Source: JAYZDF01 sp036337945 (GTDB taxonomy: Bacteria; Myxococcota; Kuafuiibacteriia; Kuafuiibacteriales; Kuafuiibacteriaceae). From it: a stretch of DNA of 55,034 bases. The notes under the pieces are model-generated. The model saw only the letters and a program-made list of their open reading frames with translations, was not told where the DNA came from and did no database searches. The position numbers and the translations under genes are program-made. The stretch is taken from the NCBI GenBank assembly GCA_036337945.1, contig JAYZDF010000069.1, positions 1 to 55,034 on the forward strand, read 5' to 3'. Below are positions 45,550-54,710 of this stretch, piece by piece; positions within the stretch are counted from its first letter, which is position 1, and each line of letters opens with the position of its first letter.

Positions 45550-46338
45550 ATGAGTTCGAGTGTTCCTTCCATCATTTGTCACGGTGGTGCCGGCCATAAA
45601 CATAGCGACCAACCGAGCGTTACCGAAGCATGCCGAGCGGGCCAAGTGATTCTCGATGAAGGCGGTACGGCGTTGGATGCTGTGCTCAAAGCAGTGACCA
45701 TGATGGAAGATGATCCTCATCTTAACGCAGGTACGGGTGGGCGCATTCGGGAGGACGGAAGTGTGCAGCTCGATGCAGCGGTCATGACCAGTGATGGACG
45801 CTTTGGAGCCGTTGTTTGTATCGAAGAAACAAAGAATCCTGTACTCGTCGCCGCCACGATTCTTGACCTTCAAGTGAATATGTTGGCCGGCCGTGGAGCT
45901 CGCGAATATGCCGATCGAATTGGCGTCTTGCGAGAGGAAGTACAAGGCTCGAATCGTCCACCAGCCAACGATACTGTTGGTGCGGTCGCCCGAGACTCTT
46001 CTGGACTCATAGTCGTCGCTTCTTCTACTGGTGGATGCATTGGACGTCCCTCTGGTCGGGTAGGGGACACACCGCTCATCGGCGCGGGGCTCTGGTGCGA
46101 TGAGAACATGGGTATCGCCGCAACAGGAATTGGTGAAGTCATTACACTCAAGGTTCCTTGTGTGCGAGTTGCGGATCGCTATGCTCAATCACGTGACCTT
46201 CAAAAAGAATTAGATTGGGCCATCAGTATGTTCGACCCGAGTATAGAGGTTGGACTCATCGCCATGTCTACCGAGGGCCTCGGTAAAGCTTCATCGAATA
46301 CCGCTATGCCTTGGTCTACTTTCGGTAGCGACCAGTAA
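45550..46338 (+). CDS. Isoaspartyl peptidase / L-asparaginase (Ntn-hydrolase type)
   Basis: This is the plant-type asparaginase, which removes isoaspartyl dipeptides or hydrolyses Asn after self-cleavage. IICHGGAGH is the N-terminal signature. NDTVGAVARD contains the autocleavage site with nucleophile Thr 142, followed by STGGCIGRPSGRVGDTPLIGAGLWCDE. The chain is 262 residues, shorter than the usual 300 or so, mainly at the C-terminus, but all active-site segments are there. The enzyme is cytoplasmic, with no signal. No ribosome site is obvious before ATG 45550. Convergent with acyP. Confidence 0.9.
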   Translation: MSSSVPSIICHGGAGHKHSDQPSVTEACRAGQVILDEGGTALDAVLKAVTMMEDDPHLNAGTGGRIREDGSVQLDAAVMTSDGRFGAVVCIEETKNPVLVAATILDLQVNMLAGRGAREYADRIGVLREEVQGSNRPPANDTVGAVARDSSGLIVVASSTGGCIGRPSGRVGDTPLIGAGLWCDENMGIAATGIGEVITLKVPCVRVADRYAQSRDLQKELDWAISMFDPSIEVGLIAMSTEGLGKASSNTAMPWSTFGSDQ

Positions 46339-46384
46339 GCTTTATTCTCCGCATCGTTGTAAAGCTAGCAATGTAAATAAATGT

Positions 46385-46675
46385 CTACGGTGGGCTAACC
46401 GTCGCGACTTGCTCGAATTCTATAAGGTTCCAGTCAGGGCGTTCTGCTATCTGCACCTGAAGCACTTCTGCGTAGCGAGGTCCTTGTTCGCACGCAGCCG
46501 TCAAGGTTTTGAGTGCCTTTGCGTCGCCCTCTGCGTGAATCTCTACTCGACCATCGGTTAGATTTCTTACCCAGCCAAATAGTCCGAGTGATTCTGCAGT
46601 TCTCTTTGTCCAGGCACGATATCCCACACCTTGAACTTTGCCCTCAATGAGCAACTGTATCGCTTTGCGCGTCAT
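46385..46675 (-). CDS. acyP: Acylphosphatase
   Basis: Acylphosphatase hydrolyses carboxyl-phosphate bonds, e.g. in acetyl or carbamoyl phosphate. The 96-aa protein has the two signature segments: GKVQGVGYR with catalytic Arg 20, and LFGWVRNLTDGRVEI with catalytic Asn 38. Size and fold pattern are normal. ATG 46675 is preceded by GAGG eight bases away, but this ribosome site lies in the 3' arm of a perfect hairpin (46683-46697), so translation may be controlled by structure. It is divergent from the TolC gene. Confidence 0.95.
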   Translation of the reverse strand: MTRKAIQLLIEGKVQGVGYRAWTKRTAESLGLFGWVRNLTDGRVEIHAEGDAKALKTLTAACEQGPRYAEVLQVQIAERPDWNLIEFEQVATVSPP

Positions 46676-46682
46676 TTTTTTT

Positions 46683-46697
46683 GCCTCATGTTGAGGC
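46683..46697 (-). promoter_or_regulatory. Hairpin covering the acyP ribosome binding site
   Basis: On the minus strand the sequence reads GCCTCA-ACA-TGAGGC, a perfect 6-bp stem with a 3-base loop. The GAGG in its 3' arm is the best ribosome site for acyP, whose ATG follows after CAAAAAAA. In mRNA the stem would hide this site unless opened. Confidence 0.45.
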
Positions 46698-46803
46698 TAT
46701 GTACAAACAAGATAAATTTCCATAAGCTCCGTAGTCTGTTGATGAGAAATACGAGGTCGCTCAGGTGTACATCGAATTTGAGTTGATCTAGAGTTTGCTT
46801 TAG

Positions 46804-48378
46804 ATGGAAAGCCCTAGGTTATCTGTGCTCAGCTTGTCGTTAGGCACTTTGCTGTTCTCCCAAGTCGCTGAAGCGGAAAAAGGACTTACGGTGATGGACG
46901 CCGTTCGTGCAGCACTCGAAAATCATCCGAATGTCGTCATCGGGAAGCAATCCCTACGCGCTAATCGAGGTGCTATCCAGTCTGCGCAAGGAGCATTTGA
47001 TTGGTCGCTTTCTGCAAACCTTGGTCACGTGCAGTCTGCGAACGGTGGAGATATCAATATAGGCTCGCAAAATTTTGATATTACAAATCAACAAGACGTT
47101 ACGAGTATGGGTGCTGCCGTCTCTAAGCTCTTGCCTTGGGGAATGACTATCTCAAGCGGTGCTGATTTTTCTCGGAGTCAAATTGGACAGGTCGTCACAG
47201 CAACCTTAGGCTCAAGCAACGAAACCGATACAACGACGCCACTCATTGGAACTTTGTTCGTCAATATAACCCAGCCTCTCCTGCAAGGTTTGGGTTCTGT
47301 GACCACTGCTGAGCTTCGGGCCCGTGAAGCCGAGCTGCTTGCGGCGAAGGATGATTATCAGCAAACGATTAATAATCAACTGCTTGAAGTCGTTCGTGCT
47401 TACTGGTCCTACGCATCATCTTTTGCATTCTTGCGAGCTGCGCGAGAGGCAGAAGGGCGGGCGCGAAAACTTCTTGAAGACAATAAGAAACTTGTTCGAG
47501 CAGACCTCCGGCCCGCCGCGGAGCTTCGGCAACTTGAAGCGAATTATGCCGATGTCAAACAAGCCCTATACCGCTCCGAACAAGCGCTAGTGTCTGCACG
47601 GTATACACTCGGTGTCGCAATGGGTATTGATGCGAAGGACGCCTCAGCGCTTTCGCATCCGAGTACGAAGATGCCCCAGCCTCCCGAACCAGAAGCTATT
47701 CGAATCACGAATGAAAATATTGTACAGTCAGCCTACAAAAATCGGACAGACCTACTTGCTTTAGCCAAACGAGTATCGGCCGCAAAGCTTCGATTAGAAT
47801 TGGCAGAGAATACTAAAATCCCTCAACTCGACCTATCGGCCCGAGTGCAGTACGCCGGTGCTGGAGCGGATGATGATTATCGATCTTCGAGTATCCAAAA
47901 CGCTTTGACCAGCCAACTGGGCTACACAGCGTCTCTCAATCTTGCATTTCTCTGGCCACCCCAAATGAATGCAGCCGATGGTTTGATTGCTCAGCAAGCG
48001 GCGAGTCTTCGTATCGCTCAAGAGTCCCAGAGGGCACTTCGTCAACAAATCGGAGCGTCTGTGTACTCAGCGATCGAAACACTTAAGCAACGGGCCAGGA
48101 TTGCATATGAAGCAAAGAAAGCTGAGTCGTATTACAAGGAATCAGTCAGTAATGAAGAAAAGAAACTCAAGGCAGGATTGTCTACATTGGTTAGTTTGGT
48201 CCTGACGCAAGAAAGACTAGCGACTGCTCAGTCCAACGCGGTGGCTGCGATGCAGGCTTATGCGGACTCAATTCTTTCTTTTCGTTATGCAACAGGAGCA
48301 TTATTACGAAGAGGAAAAGCTTTTGGTCAAATTTCTCCTGCCTATCTTCTTGAGTTTCCAAAGGAGTCAAAAAAGTGA
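46804..48378 (+). CDS. TolC-family outer-membrane efflux protein
   Basis: This forms the outer-membrane channel of a tripartite secretion machine. After a signal (LSVLSLSLGTLLFSQVAEA) come the two TolC-like halves: LTVMDAVRAALENHPNVVIGKQSLRA-type start, helical hairpins ELLAAKDDYQQTINNQLLEVVRAYW and LEDNKKLVRADLRPAAELRQLEANYADVKQAL, and a second half with RLELAENTKIPQLDLSARV. The length of 524 residues fits. The stop overlaps the HlyD-type gene by 4 bases (GTGA), so channel and adaptor are co-translated. First gene of the exporter operon. Confidence 0.9.
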   Translation: MESPRLSVLSLSLGTLLFSQVAEAEKGLTVMDAVRAALENHPNVVIGKQSLRANRGAIQSAQGAFDWSLSANLGHVQSANGGDINIGSQNFDITNQQDVTSMGAAVSKLLPWGMTISSGADFSRSQIGQVVTATLGSSNETDTTTPLIGTLFVNITQPLLQGLGSVTTAELRAREAELLAAKDDYQQTINNQLLEVVRAYWSYASSFAFLRAAREAEGRARKLLEDNKKLVRADLRPAAELRQLEANYADVKQALYRSEQALVSARYTLGVAMGIDAKDASALSHPSTKMPQPPEPEAIRITNENIVQSAYKNRTDLLALAKRVSAAKLRLELAENTKIPQLDLSARVQYAGAGADDDYRSSSIQNALTSQLGYTASLNLAFLWPPQMNAADGLIAQQAASLRIAQESQRALRQQIGASVYSAIETLKQRARIAYEAKKAESYYKESVSNEEKKLKAGLSTLVSLVLTQERLATAQSNAVAAMQAYADSILSFRYATGALLRRGKAFGQISPAYLLEFPKESKK

Positions 48379-49637
48379 GCGATATTTTTCGTCAAAGTGC
48401 TTTAGATAAACTCAGTTCGCCTGAACAGCTCGACAAGGTCATGAAGGTCACCCACTCGAAAGCATGGATAGCTTTGCTTGGTGTAAGTCTAATTCTGGGA
48501 TTGACCGTCATTTGGTCCTTTATTGGTCGCGTGGCAACTACTGTAGGTGGTCAAGGTATTCTGATTAAAAGTGGTGGACTCCATGACATTGCGAGTGTTG
48601 AAGGTGGTCAAATTTCCGCGATTTACGTTCAAGACGGTGACTTTATTCAAAAAGGCCAGGTCGTTGCTCGACTTGCCCAACCGAACCTTTCGCAAGAGTT
48701 GGAGAAAGCGAAATCTCGTTTGGAAGAAATGAAGCGAGAGCACCAACAGTTATTACGGCTGGGTAGCGAAGGTAAGAAGTTACGCTCTCGTGCAGAGACT
48801 GGCCGCAGAGCCAATCTTTTATCTGTTATTCGTGCAGACCGAGAGCGGCTCAATTGGCTGAACAGTCATGTGAGAAAACAAGAGAACTTGTTGAAGCAAG
48901 GGCTTCTTACCAATCAGGCTGTTCAAACCACTCGGCAAGAAATTCAGCAAGTCCGTTCTCAAATTGAGAGTGCGCGAAACCAACTACAAAGTATTTCGGT
49001 GAGTACTCAAGAATCGTCCGGGCAAAAAGAACGAGAGGTTCTTCGAAGCCAGCTAAATTTGAATGAGACAGAACGTCAGATTGAAACACTGCAGGATCGC
49101 CTTGAACTAGCGAGCAGAGTGATCAGTACTCGTGCCGGTCGCGTGCTAGAAATTCGTGTCTCTAAAGGTGAAGTTGTTCATTCTGGCCGTTCTTTGATCA
49201 CCTTAGAACCTACAGGGAGCGAAGGTTTAGGTTTGGAAGCAATGATTTATGTGCCGGTCGAGCAGGGAAAGCTTCTTCGCCCGGGAATGCGTACTCGTGT
49301 TTCACCAATGAGCGTAAAAAAAGAAGAATATGGTGTGATGCTTGGTATCGTCACGCACGTATCAGAATTTCCATCGACACAAGCTGGTATGAAGAGAATC
49401 CTTCAAAACGATCTTTTTGTACAAAGCCTTCTGGGAAAGATAGGTCTTGCACCAATAGCCATCAAGGTAGAGCTTATTCCAAACGTTAACGCGCCGAGCG
49501 GTTTTCGTTGGACATCCCGAGAAGGACCACCCACCGCAATTGGGCCAGGCACTCCGTGTACAGCAGCCATTTCAGTCAAAGAGAATCGACCTATTGAAAT
49601 GGTGGTACCGGCGATTAGAAAACTCCTTGGAGTCTAA
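48375..49637 (+). CDS. HlyD-type membrane fusion protein (NHLM secretion protein-like)
   Basis: This periplasmic adaptor links the inner-membrane ABC exporter to TolC. A short cytoplasmic start (from GTG 48375) and one membrane helix (IALLGVSLILGLTVIWSFIG) come first. A lipoyl-like half follows (GQGILIKSGGLHDIASVEGGQISAIYVQDGDFIQKGQVVARL), then a long coiled-coil hairpin (about 105-250), the second lipoyl half (AGRVLEIRVSKGEVVHSGRSLITLEP) and a beta-barrel domain. The order is that of NHLM-type secretion proteins found beside dual ABC proteins. It overlaps tolC by 4 bases and lies 2 bases before the peptidase-ABC gene. Confidence 0.88.
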   Translation: MSDIFRQSALDKLSSPEQLDKVMKVTHSKAWIALLGVSLILGLTVIWSFIGRVATTVGGQGILIKSGGLHDIASVEGGQISAIYVQDGDFIQKGQVVARLAQPNLSQELEKAKSRLEEMKREHQQLLRLGSEGKKLRSRAETGRRANLLSVIRADRERLNWLNSHVRKQENLLKQGLLTNQAVQTTRQEIQQVRSQIESARNQLQSISVSTQESSGQKEREVLRSQLNLNETERQIETLQDRLELASRVISTRAGRVLEIRVSKGEVVHSGRSLITLEPTGSEGLGLEAMIYVPVEQGKLLRPGMRTRVSPMSVKKEEYGVMLGIVTHVSEFPSTQAGMKRILQNDLFVQSLLGKIGLAPIAIKVELIPNVNAPSGFRWTSREGPPTAIGPGTPCTAAISVKENRPIEMVVPAIRKLLGV

Positions 49638-49639
49638 TT

Positions 49640-51787
49640 TTGGCTAAGCGAATAAAATCACCTACCGTGTTACAAATGGAGGCTGCAGAGTGCGGTGCCG
49701 CCAGTCTTGCGATGGTACTCGGGTATCACGAAAAGTATATTCCACTAGAAATTCTTCGAGATGAATGCGGAGTATCTCGGGACGGCTCAAAAGCAAGTAA
49801 TGTTCTAAAGGCTGCAAGAAAATTCGGCTTAGTTGCCAAAGGTTTTAAACGAGAGCCTGAAAAGATGAAGGAAATGCCTTTACCGGCCATCGCGCATTGG
49901 AACTTCAATCATTTCCTGGTCGTAGATGGCTTCGGGAAAGACAAAGTATATCTCAACGACCCTGCTGCGGGTCGAAGAACCGTATCTGCCGAAGAGTTCT
50001 CCGATTGTTTCACTGGGGTCGTTCTTCAGTTTGAACAAGGACCAGAATTTAAGCGTAGCGGTTCTCCGCCAAGCGTCATAAAACCGCTCCGGTCTCGTCT
50101 CAGCGGTTCTGAAACAACCGTTTTATACTTGCTCCTCGCGAGTTTATGTTTGGTGATTCCGGGTCTCATATTACCAACTCTTACCCGAGTATTCATCGAC
50201 GACATACTTCTCAAGTCGAAAGATAATTGGCTGCCGCCTTTGATGCTTGGCTTTGCATTTACTGCCATTGTTCGAGCTGCTGTTTCATGGCTCAAAGAGA
50301 AATATTTATTGCGCCTCCAAATGAAACTAACAGTGTCTAATTCGGCGCGATTTATCTGGCATGTCTTTCGATTACCAATTCCTTTTTTCTTAGCGCGTTT
50401 TCCTGGTGATATAGCTGGCAGAGTTTCACTGAATGATCGAATCGCAACGCTTCTTGCTGGTAGAGTGGCCGAAGCAGCCCTTGACCTACTAATGATTCTT
50501 TTTTACGGGATTCTACTCTTCTCGTACGACCCATTACTCACTGTAATCGGCATCTCCATCACTGGCCTAAATATTCTTCTGCTCAAGCTAATTGCTGAAA
50601 GCCGAGCCGAAGATAGTATGAAACTGCAGCAAATCAGCGGCAAACTCGCCGGTGTTTCCATGAGTGGTCTACAGGTCATTGAAAGTCTAAAAGCTACCGG
50701 TACGGAATCTGACTTTTTTGCAAAATGGGCTGGTTACTGGGCGAGAGTACAGGATGCTAGTCTCTCACTTGCCACTTCTACAATTATTCTAAACACTGCT
50801 CCTCAAATTTTGAACGCGATAAATAGTGCCGCAATCCTCACTCTTGGCGGTTTGAAGGTTATGGAAGGCGATATGACCGTTGGTATGCTGGTTGCGTATC
50901 AAACATTGATGGCCAGCTTTGTTGGTCCTATCAATAGCTTAGTTTCACTGGGTTCAAGCTTACAAGAGCTTAGTGCTGATATTACTCGTCTAGATGATGT
51001 TCTCAAGCAAGAAATTGATCCAGCACTTGCGGAACGTACACACGACTCCTCTCGCTCAACCGTAAAACTTGAAGGTAGTGTCGAATTAAAAGATATTGCT
51101 TTTGGTTACGCGAAACTTTCTCCTCCTCTTGTGAGCGATTTTTCGCTTCAATTGCATCCCGGGAAACGAGTTGCTCTTATTGGAGGTTCAGGGAGTGGTA
51201 AGTCTACTGTCGCAAGGCTGCTTGCTGGCCTTTATCAGCCTTGGGAAGGCCAGATCCTTCTGGACGGTGTCGAAAAAGCGAAATGGCCGATCGAGGTGAT
51301 TAGTAATTCTATGTCCGTAGTGGACCAGGATCTTTTTCTCTTTTCGGGCACCATTCGCGACAACATTACGCTTTGGGACCAAACGGTTTCTGAAGAGGAT
51401 TTGGTTAGGGCCGCGAAAGACGCAAACATTCATGATGAGATCATGATGCGTCCCAAAGGATATGATTCCGTTCTTGATGAAGGTGGTGGTAATCTCAGTG
51501 GCGGACAACGCCAAAGAATCGAAATTGCTCGAGCCTTGGTTAAGAATCCATCAATACTTCTACTTGATGAAGCGACGTCCGCTTTAGATCCGGCTACAGA
51601 ACAAGCCATTGACGAAAATTTAAGACGCCGAGGCTGCACTTGCCTTATCGTGGCTCATCGACTCAGCACGATCAGAGATTGTGATGAAATTGTCGTTATG
51701 AATAATGGTCAGGTTATTGAAAGAGGTAATCATCAAGAGCTCATGGAAAAAGGACAGCAATATGCAAAACTCATGGCTTCAGAGTAA
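49640..51787 (+). CDS. C39 peptidase-containing ABC exporter (NHLM type)
   Basis: The start is TTG at 49640, two bases after the adaptor stop. The N-terminal C39 peptidase domain keeps its active site: Gln 12 and Cys 18 (QMEAAEC), His 91 (NFNHFLVV) and Asp 107 (LNDPAAG). It should therefore cut leader peptides, normally after Gly-Gly-like sites. Transmembrane helices (about 150-430) follow, then a nucleotide-binding domain with LIGGSGSGKST (Walker A), NLSGGQRQR (signature) and SILLLDEATSALD (Walker B). The protein both trims and exports a peptide. It overlaps the next gene by 26 bases. Confidence 0.92.
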   Translation: MAKRIKSPTVLQMEAAECGAASLAMVLGYHEKYIPLEILRDECGVSRDGSKASNVLKAARKFGLVAKGFKREPEKMKEMPLPAIAHWNFNHFLVVDGFGKDKVYLNDPAAGRRTVSAEEFSDCFTGVVLQFEQGPEFKRSGSPPSVIKPLRSRLSGSETTVLYLLLASLCLVIPGLILPTLTRVFIDDILLKSKDNWLPPLMLGFAFTAIVRAAVSWLKEKYLLRLQMKLTVSNSARFIWHVFRLPIPFFLARFPGDIAGRVSLNDRIATLLAGRVAEAALDLLMILFYGILLFSYDPLLTVIGISITGLNILLLKLIAESRAEDSMKLQQISGKLAGVSMSGLQVIESLKATGTESDFFAKWAGYWARVQDASLSLATSTIILNTAPQILNAINSAAILTLGGLKVMEGDMTVGMLVAYQTLMASFVGPINSLVSLGSSLQELSADITRLDDVLKQEIDPALAERTHDSSRSTVKLEGSVELKDIAFGYAKLSPPLVSDFSLQLHPGKRVALIGGSGSGKSTVARLLAGLYQPWEGQILLDGVEKAKWPIEVISNSMSVVDQDLFLFSGTIRDNITLWDQTVSEEDLVRAAKDANIHDEIMMRPKGYDSVLDEGGGNLSGGQRQRIEIARALVKNPSILLLDEATSALDPATEQAIDENLRRRGCTCLIVAHRLSTIRDCDEIVVMNNGQVIERGNHQELMEKGQQYAKLMASE

Positions 51788-54710
51788 TACAATTGTTGCG
51801 AATCAAGCACGCGTTTTACTGACGCGCCTCTTTACTGAAGGTGGTGAAGAGATGGTGCTCAACGCGAGTGCGCCTCTTCTAATTACTGAGCCTGATTATG
51901 TCTATTTTGTTGAAACAGGTTCGGTGGATTTATTTATGGTTGACGTGGTCAACAACCGCCCTCAAGGCCGAAGAACTCATTTTATTCGTATTCAGAAGGG
52001 CGAAATCATGCTTGGCTTTGAGCTGCTCAGAACGCGCTTGTCTGATACTTCTTATGGAATTGTCGCTTGTGGTCTTCCGGGCACAAAAGTTCGAGTCCTT
52101 CATCGCGAGAAGGTGTTGAAGCATGCAGAAATCCTTCGAGTTACGGAGGGCGTACATGGTCTTCTTGATCAGTGGGTCAAGAGGATTTCTTTAGAAGTAA
52201 ATGAGCAAAATATTCCTAGAGAACTCGTTGATGTTGTACCTGCGACTCAGCAGGGGCTTTCGTCGGGGGTGAATTTTACCGCACCCAAAGAGACGGTGTG
52301 GATTTATCACAAAGCTGGCAAGATCAAATTTGCTGGGGTAACAGAGTTGGAACCATGGTCAAAGGTAATCTTTCTTCCTTTAGTTCGCGGAAGTTGGATC
52401 GAGACTTTGAGTGATTGCGAGATTGTGACTGTTTCTTCGGAGGAATACTTCAACCGCGATAAAAATCTCATTTCCATTCGACGGTTTCAAAGGATCTGCT
52501 TAGATAGTTTGGCTCGAATTCGGCAAAATAATTTTGAAGCTGCTGCGTTAGCATCAATGACGCGAGCCAAGCAGGAGGAAGTTACAGTAGACACCGCGCT
52601 TGCCTCCCTGTCTCTGTTTGGCAGTGAGTCCGAAAAGCAACCTTTTGTCTTGAGCAGCCAAGAGCGACCTCTGTTTGCTGCCGTTAGACTTGTGTGTGAG
52701 GCATGTAACATTGAATTTAACGTTTCAGCGGTGAAAGCGGAAAACCCAATGTTGGCCGATGTCCTGACGACCGCCCATATACGCTCGCGAGAGGTGCTTC
52801 TTCGTTCGAGGTGGTGGACCGATGATGGCTCGGCTTTGGTTGCAAACGAATATGAGACCAACAATCCGATCGCTCTCATTCCAAAGAACGGTGGTTATTT
52901 TTTGGTTAATCCCGTCAAGAAAACTACTCAGAAAGTGACCGCAGAAATTGCTCAGACGGTAGCTCCGAAGGCCTACGAATTATATAGACCCTTTTTACCG
53001 CGAGCTTTGAACGGGCTCGACCTTGTAAAGTTTTCGCTGTTTGGTTCGGGTCGTGACCTGATCACCATCGTGTTGGCTGGATTTGTTCTTGGCGGTATTG
53101 GTATGCTCATGCCTTTTTCTATGGGGCTCGTAATTGACAACTTCATTCCAAATGCGAAGACCTCTTTGCTCATTCAAATGGGCCTAGCGCTTACGATCGC
53201 GGCATTTGCAAACGCGATGATTACTGTGGCTCAAACTCTTGCAACCATTCGAATCGAAATTCGAAGCAGCACTGCCATCCAAGCTGCTGTTTGGGATCGA
53301 ATACTTAGTTTGCCGGTTCCGTTTTTCCGAAAGTTTGGTGCAGGAGATCTGGCACATCGTGTTGGAGGAATCGATACGATACGTCGTGCTCTGTCCGGAG
53401 GAACAATAAACTTACTCCTTTCTAGTGGCTTCTCTCTTTTGAACTTTTTCTTAATGCTGCACTATGATTCGAAACTTGCCTTGGTTGGTCTGGGCTTGGG
53501 ACTCGGTAGTGTGACTCTAGCGGGTGTCATAAGTTTCTCCACGGTTTATATGCGTAGAGAACTCGCGAAAATCGAAGGCGACCTTTCATCATTATCACTT
53601 CAGCTGCTTACCGGAATTCAAAAGATTCGGGTGGCAGCGGCTGAAAATCGGGCATTTGGACAATGGGCGCAACTGTTTGGAAAAAAACGAAGCCTCGAGT
53701 ATCGGGTAGGAAGTATAGTCAATACGTTTGATGTTGTTTCAAGTATATATCCGACCTTTAGTACTGCAGTTATTTTCTTCATGGTTGTTCAATCGGTGCG
53801 TTCAGGAAGGCTGGGTGCAGGCGATTTTCTAGCATTCAACGCTGCATTTGGTATTTTTCTAAATGGATTACTAGCGATAGTCGGCAAAGCTGTAGAGTTG
53901 TTCGATCTGCTGCCGGTATATGAGAGAGCAAAGCCCATCCTTGATGCAGTCCCAGAGGTGCGTGAAGGTTCTGAGCATCCTGGAGAGCTGATGGGTGATA
54001 TTCAAGTCAGCTTCCTAACGTTTCGGTATGAGAAAGAAGGTGCACCTATCATTGACAATGTAGACTTCTCGATTCGTCGAGGAGAATTTGTGGCACTTGT
54101 TGGCACCACGGCGGCAGGAAAATCGACACTCATGCGTCTTATGCTCGGTTTTGAAAAGCCAGAAAGTGGGGGTGTCTACTACGATGGAAAGAATCTAGAT
54201 TCTCTCGATGTGTCCGAAGTGCGGCGTCAAATGGGTGTTGTTTTACAAAATGGCTCCCTCGTAGGAAATGATATTTTCGAAAACATCGTTGGAAATCGCG
54301 ATTTGACTTTAGACGAGGCCTGGGAGGCTGCGGAATCCGCAGGGATTGCGGATGAGATCCGTCAAATGCCGATGAAGATGCATACAGTCGTGCTTCAGGG
54401 CGGTATGAATTTTTCCGGTGGTCAAAGACAACGGCTTCGCATCGCTCAAGCGATCGCCAACAAGCCGAGAATTGTCTTTTTTGATGAAGCTACAAGCGCT
54501 CTCGATAATAAGACTCAGGCGATTGTGAGTGAAAGCTTAGACAAGCTTCATGCGACCCGTATTGTGATCGCACATCGCCTTTCTACCGTTCGTAACGCAG
54601 ACAAAATTATTGTCCTCAATAGGGGACGAATCGTGCAGCAGGGCACTTATGATGAGCTCATGGAACAAGATGGTGAATTCAAAACCCAAGCGGAGCGGCA
54701 GTTAGCATGA
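51762..54710 (+). CDS. NHLM-type ABC protein with N-terminal cNMP-like regulatory domain
   Basis: I chose ATG 51762 (MQNSWLQSNT), which has AAGGA 7 bases upstream; the frame is open from 51705. The first roughly 300 residues include a double-psi or cyclic-nucleotide-binding-like barrel (LLITEPDYVYFVETGSVDLFMV, HFIRIQKGEIMLGFELL) as in the second ABC protein of NHLM bacteriocin systems. A transmembrane domain (about 440-720) follows, and an ATPase with LVGTTAAGKST, NFSGGQRQRLR and PRIVFFDEATSALD, all intact. Together with the C39 protein it would form a heterodimeric or paired exporter. Its stop overlaps the next ATG (ATGA). Confidence 0.9.
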   Translation: MQNSWLQSNTIVANQARVLLTRLFTEGGEEMVLNASAPLLITEPDYVYFVETGSVDLFMVDVVNNRPQGRRTHFIRIQKGEIMLGFELLRTRLSDTSYGIVACGLPGTKVRVLHREKVLKHAEILRVTEGVHGLLDQWVKRISLEVNEQNIPRELVDVVPATQQGLSSGVNFTAPKETVWIYHKAGKIKFAGVTELEPWSKVIFLPLVRGSWIETLSDCEIVTVSSEEYFNRDKNLISIRRFQRICLDSLARIRQNNFEAAALASMTRAKQEEVTVDTALASLSLFGSESEKQPFVLSSQERPLFAAVRLVCEACNIEFNVSAVKAENPMLADVLTTAHIRSREVLLRSRWWTDDGSALVANEYETNNPIALIPKNGGYFLVNPVKKTTQKVTAEIAQTVAPKAYELYRPFLPRALNGLDLVKFSLFGSGRDLITIVLAGFVLGGIGMLMPFSMGLVIDNFIPNAKTSLLIQMGLALTIAAFANAMITVAQTLATIRIEIRSSTAIQAAVWDRILSLPVPFFRKFGAGDLAHRVGGIDTIRRALSGGTINLLLSSGFSLLNFFLMLHYDSKLALVGLGLGLGSVTLAGVISFSTVYMRRELAKIEGDLSSLSLQLLTGIQKIRVAAAENRAFGQWAQLFGKKRSLEYRVGSIVNTFDVVSSIYPTFSTAVIFFMVVQSVRSGRLGAGDFLAFNAAFGIFLNGLLAIVGKAVELFDLLPVYERAKPILDAVPEVREGSEHPGELMGDIQVSFLTFRYEKEGAPIIDNVDFSIRRGEFVALVGTTAAGKSTLMRLMLGFEKPESGGVYYDGKNLDSLDVSEVRRQMGVVLQNGSLVGNDIFENIVGNRDLTLDEAWEAAESAGIADEIRQMPMKMHTVVLQGGMNFSGGQRQRLRIAQAIANKPRIVFFDEATSALDNKTQAIVSESLDKLHATRIVIAHRLSTVRNADKIIVLNRGRIVQQGTYDELMEQDGEFKTQAERQLA

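Noticed and set aside
45535..46188. 217-aa minus-strand frame across the asparaginase-like gene
   Set aside because: It is a shadow of the plus-strand gene, which has clear family motifs and its catalytic Thr.
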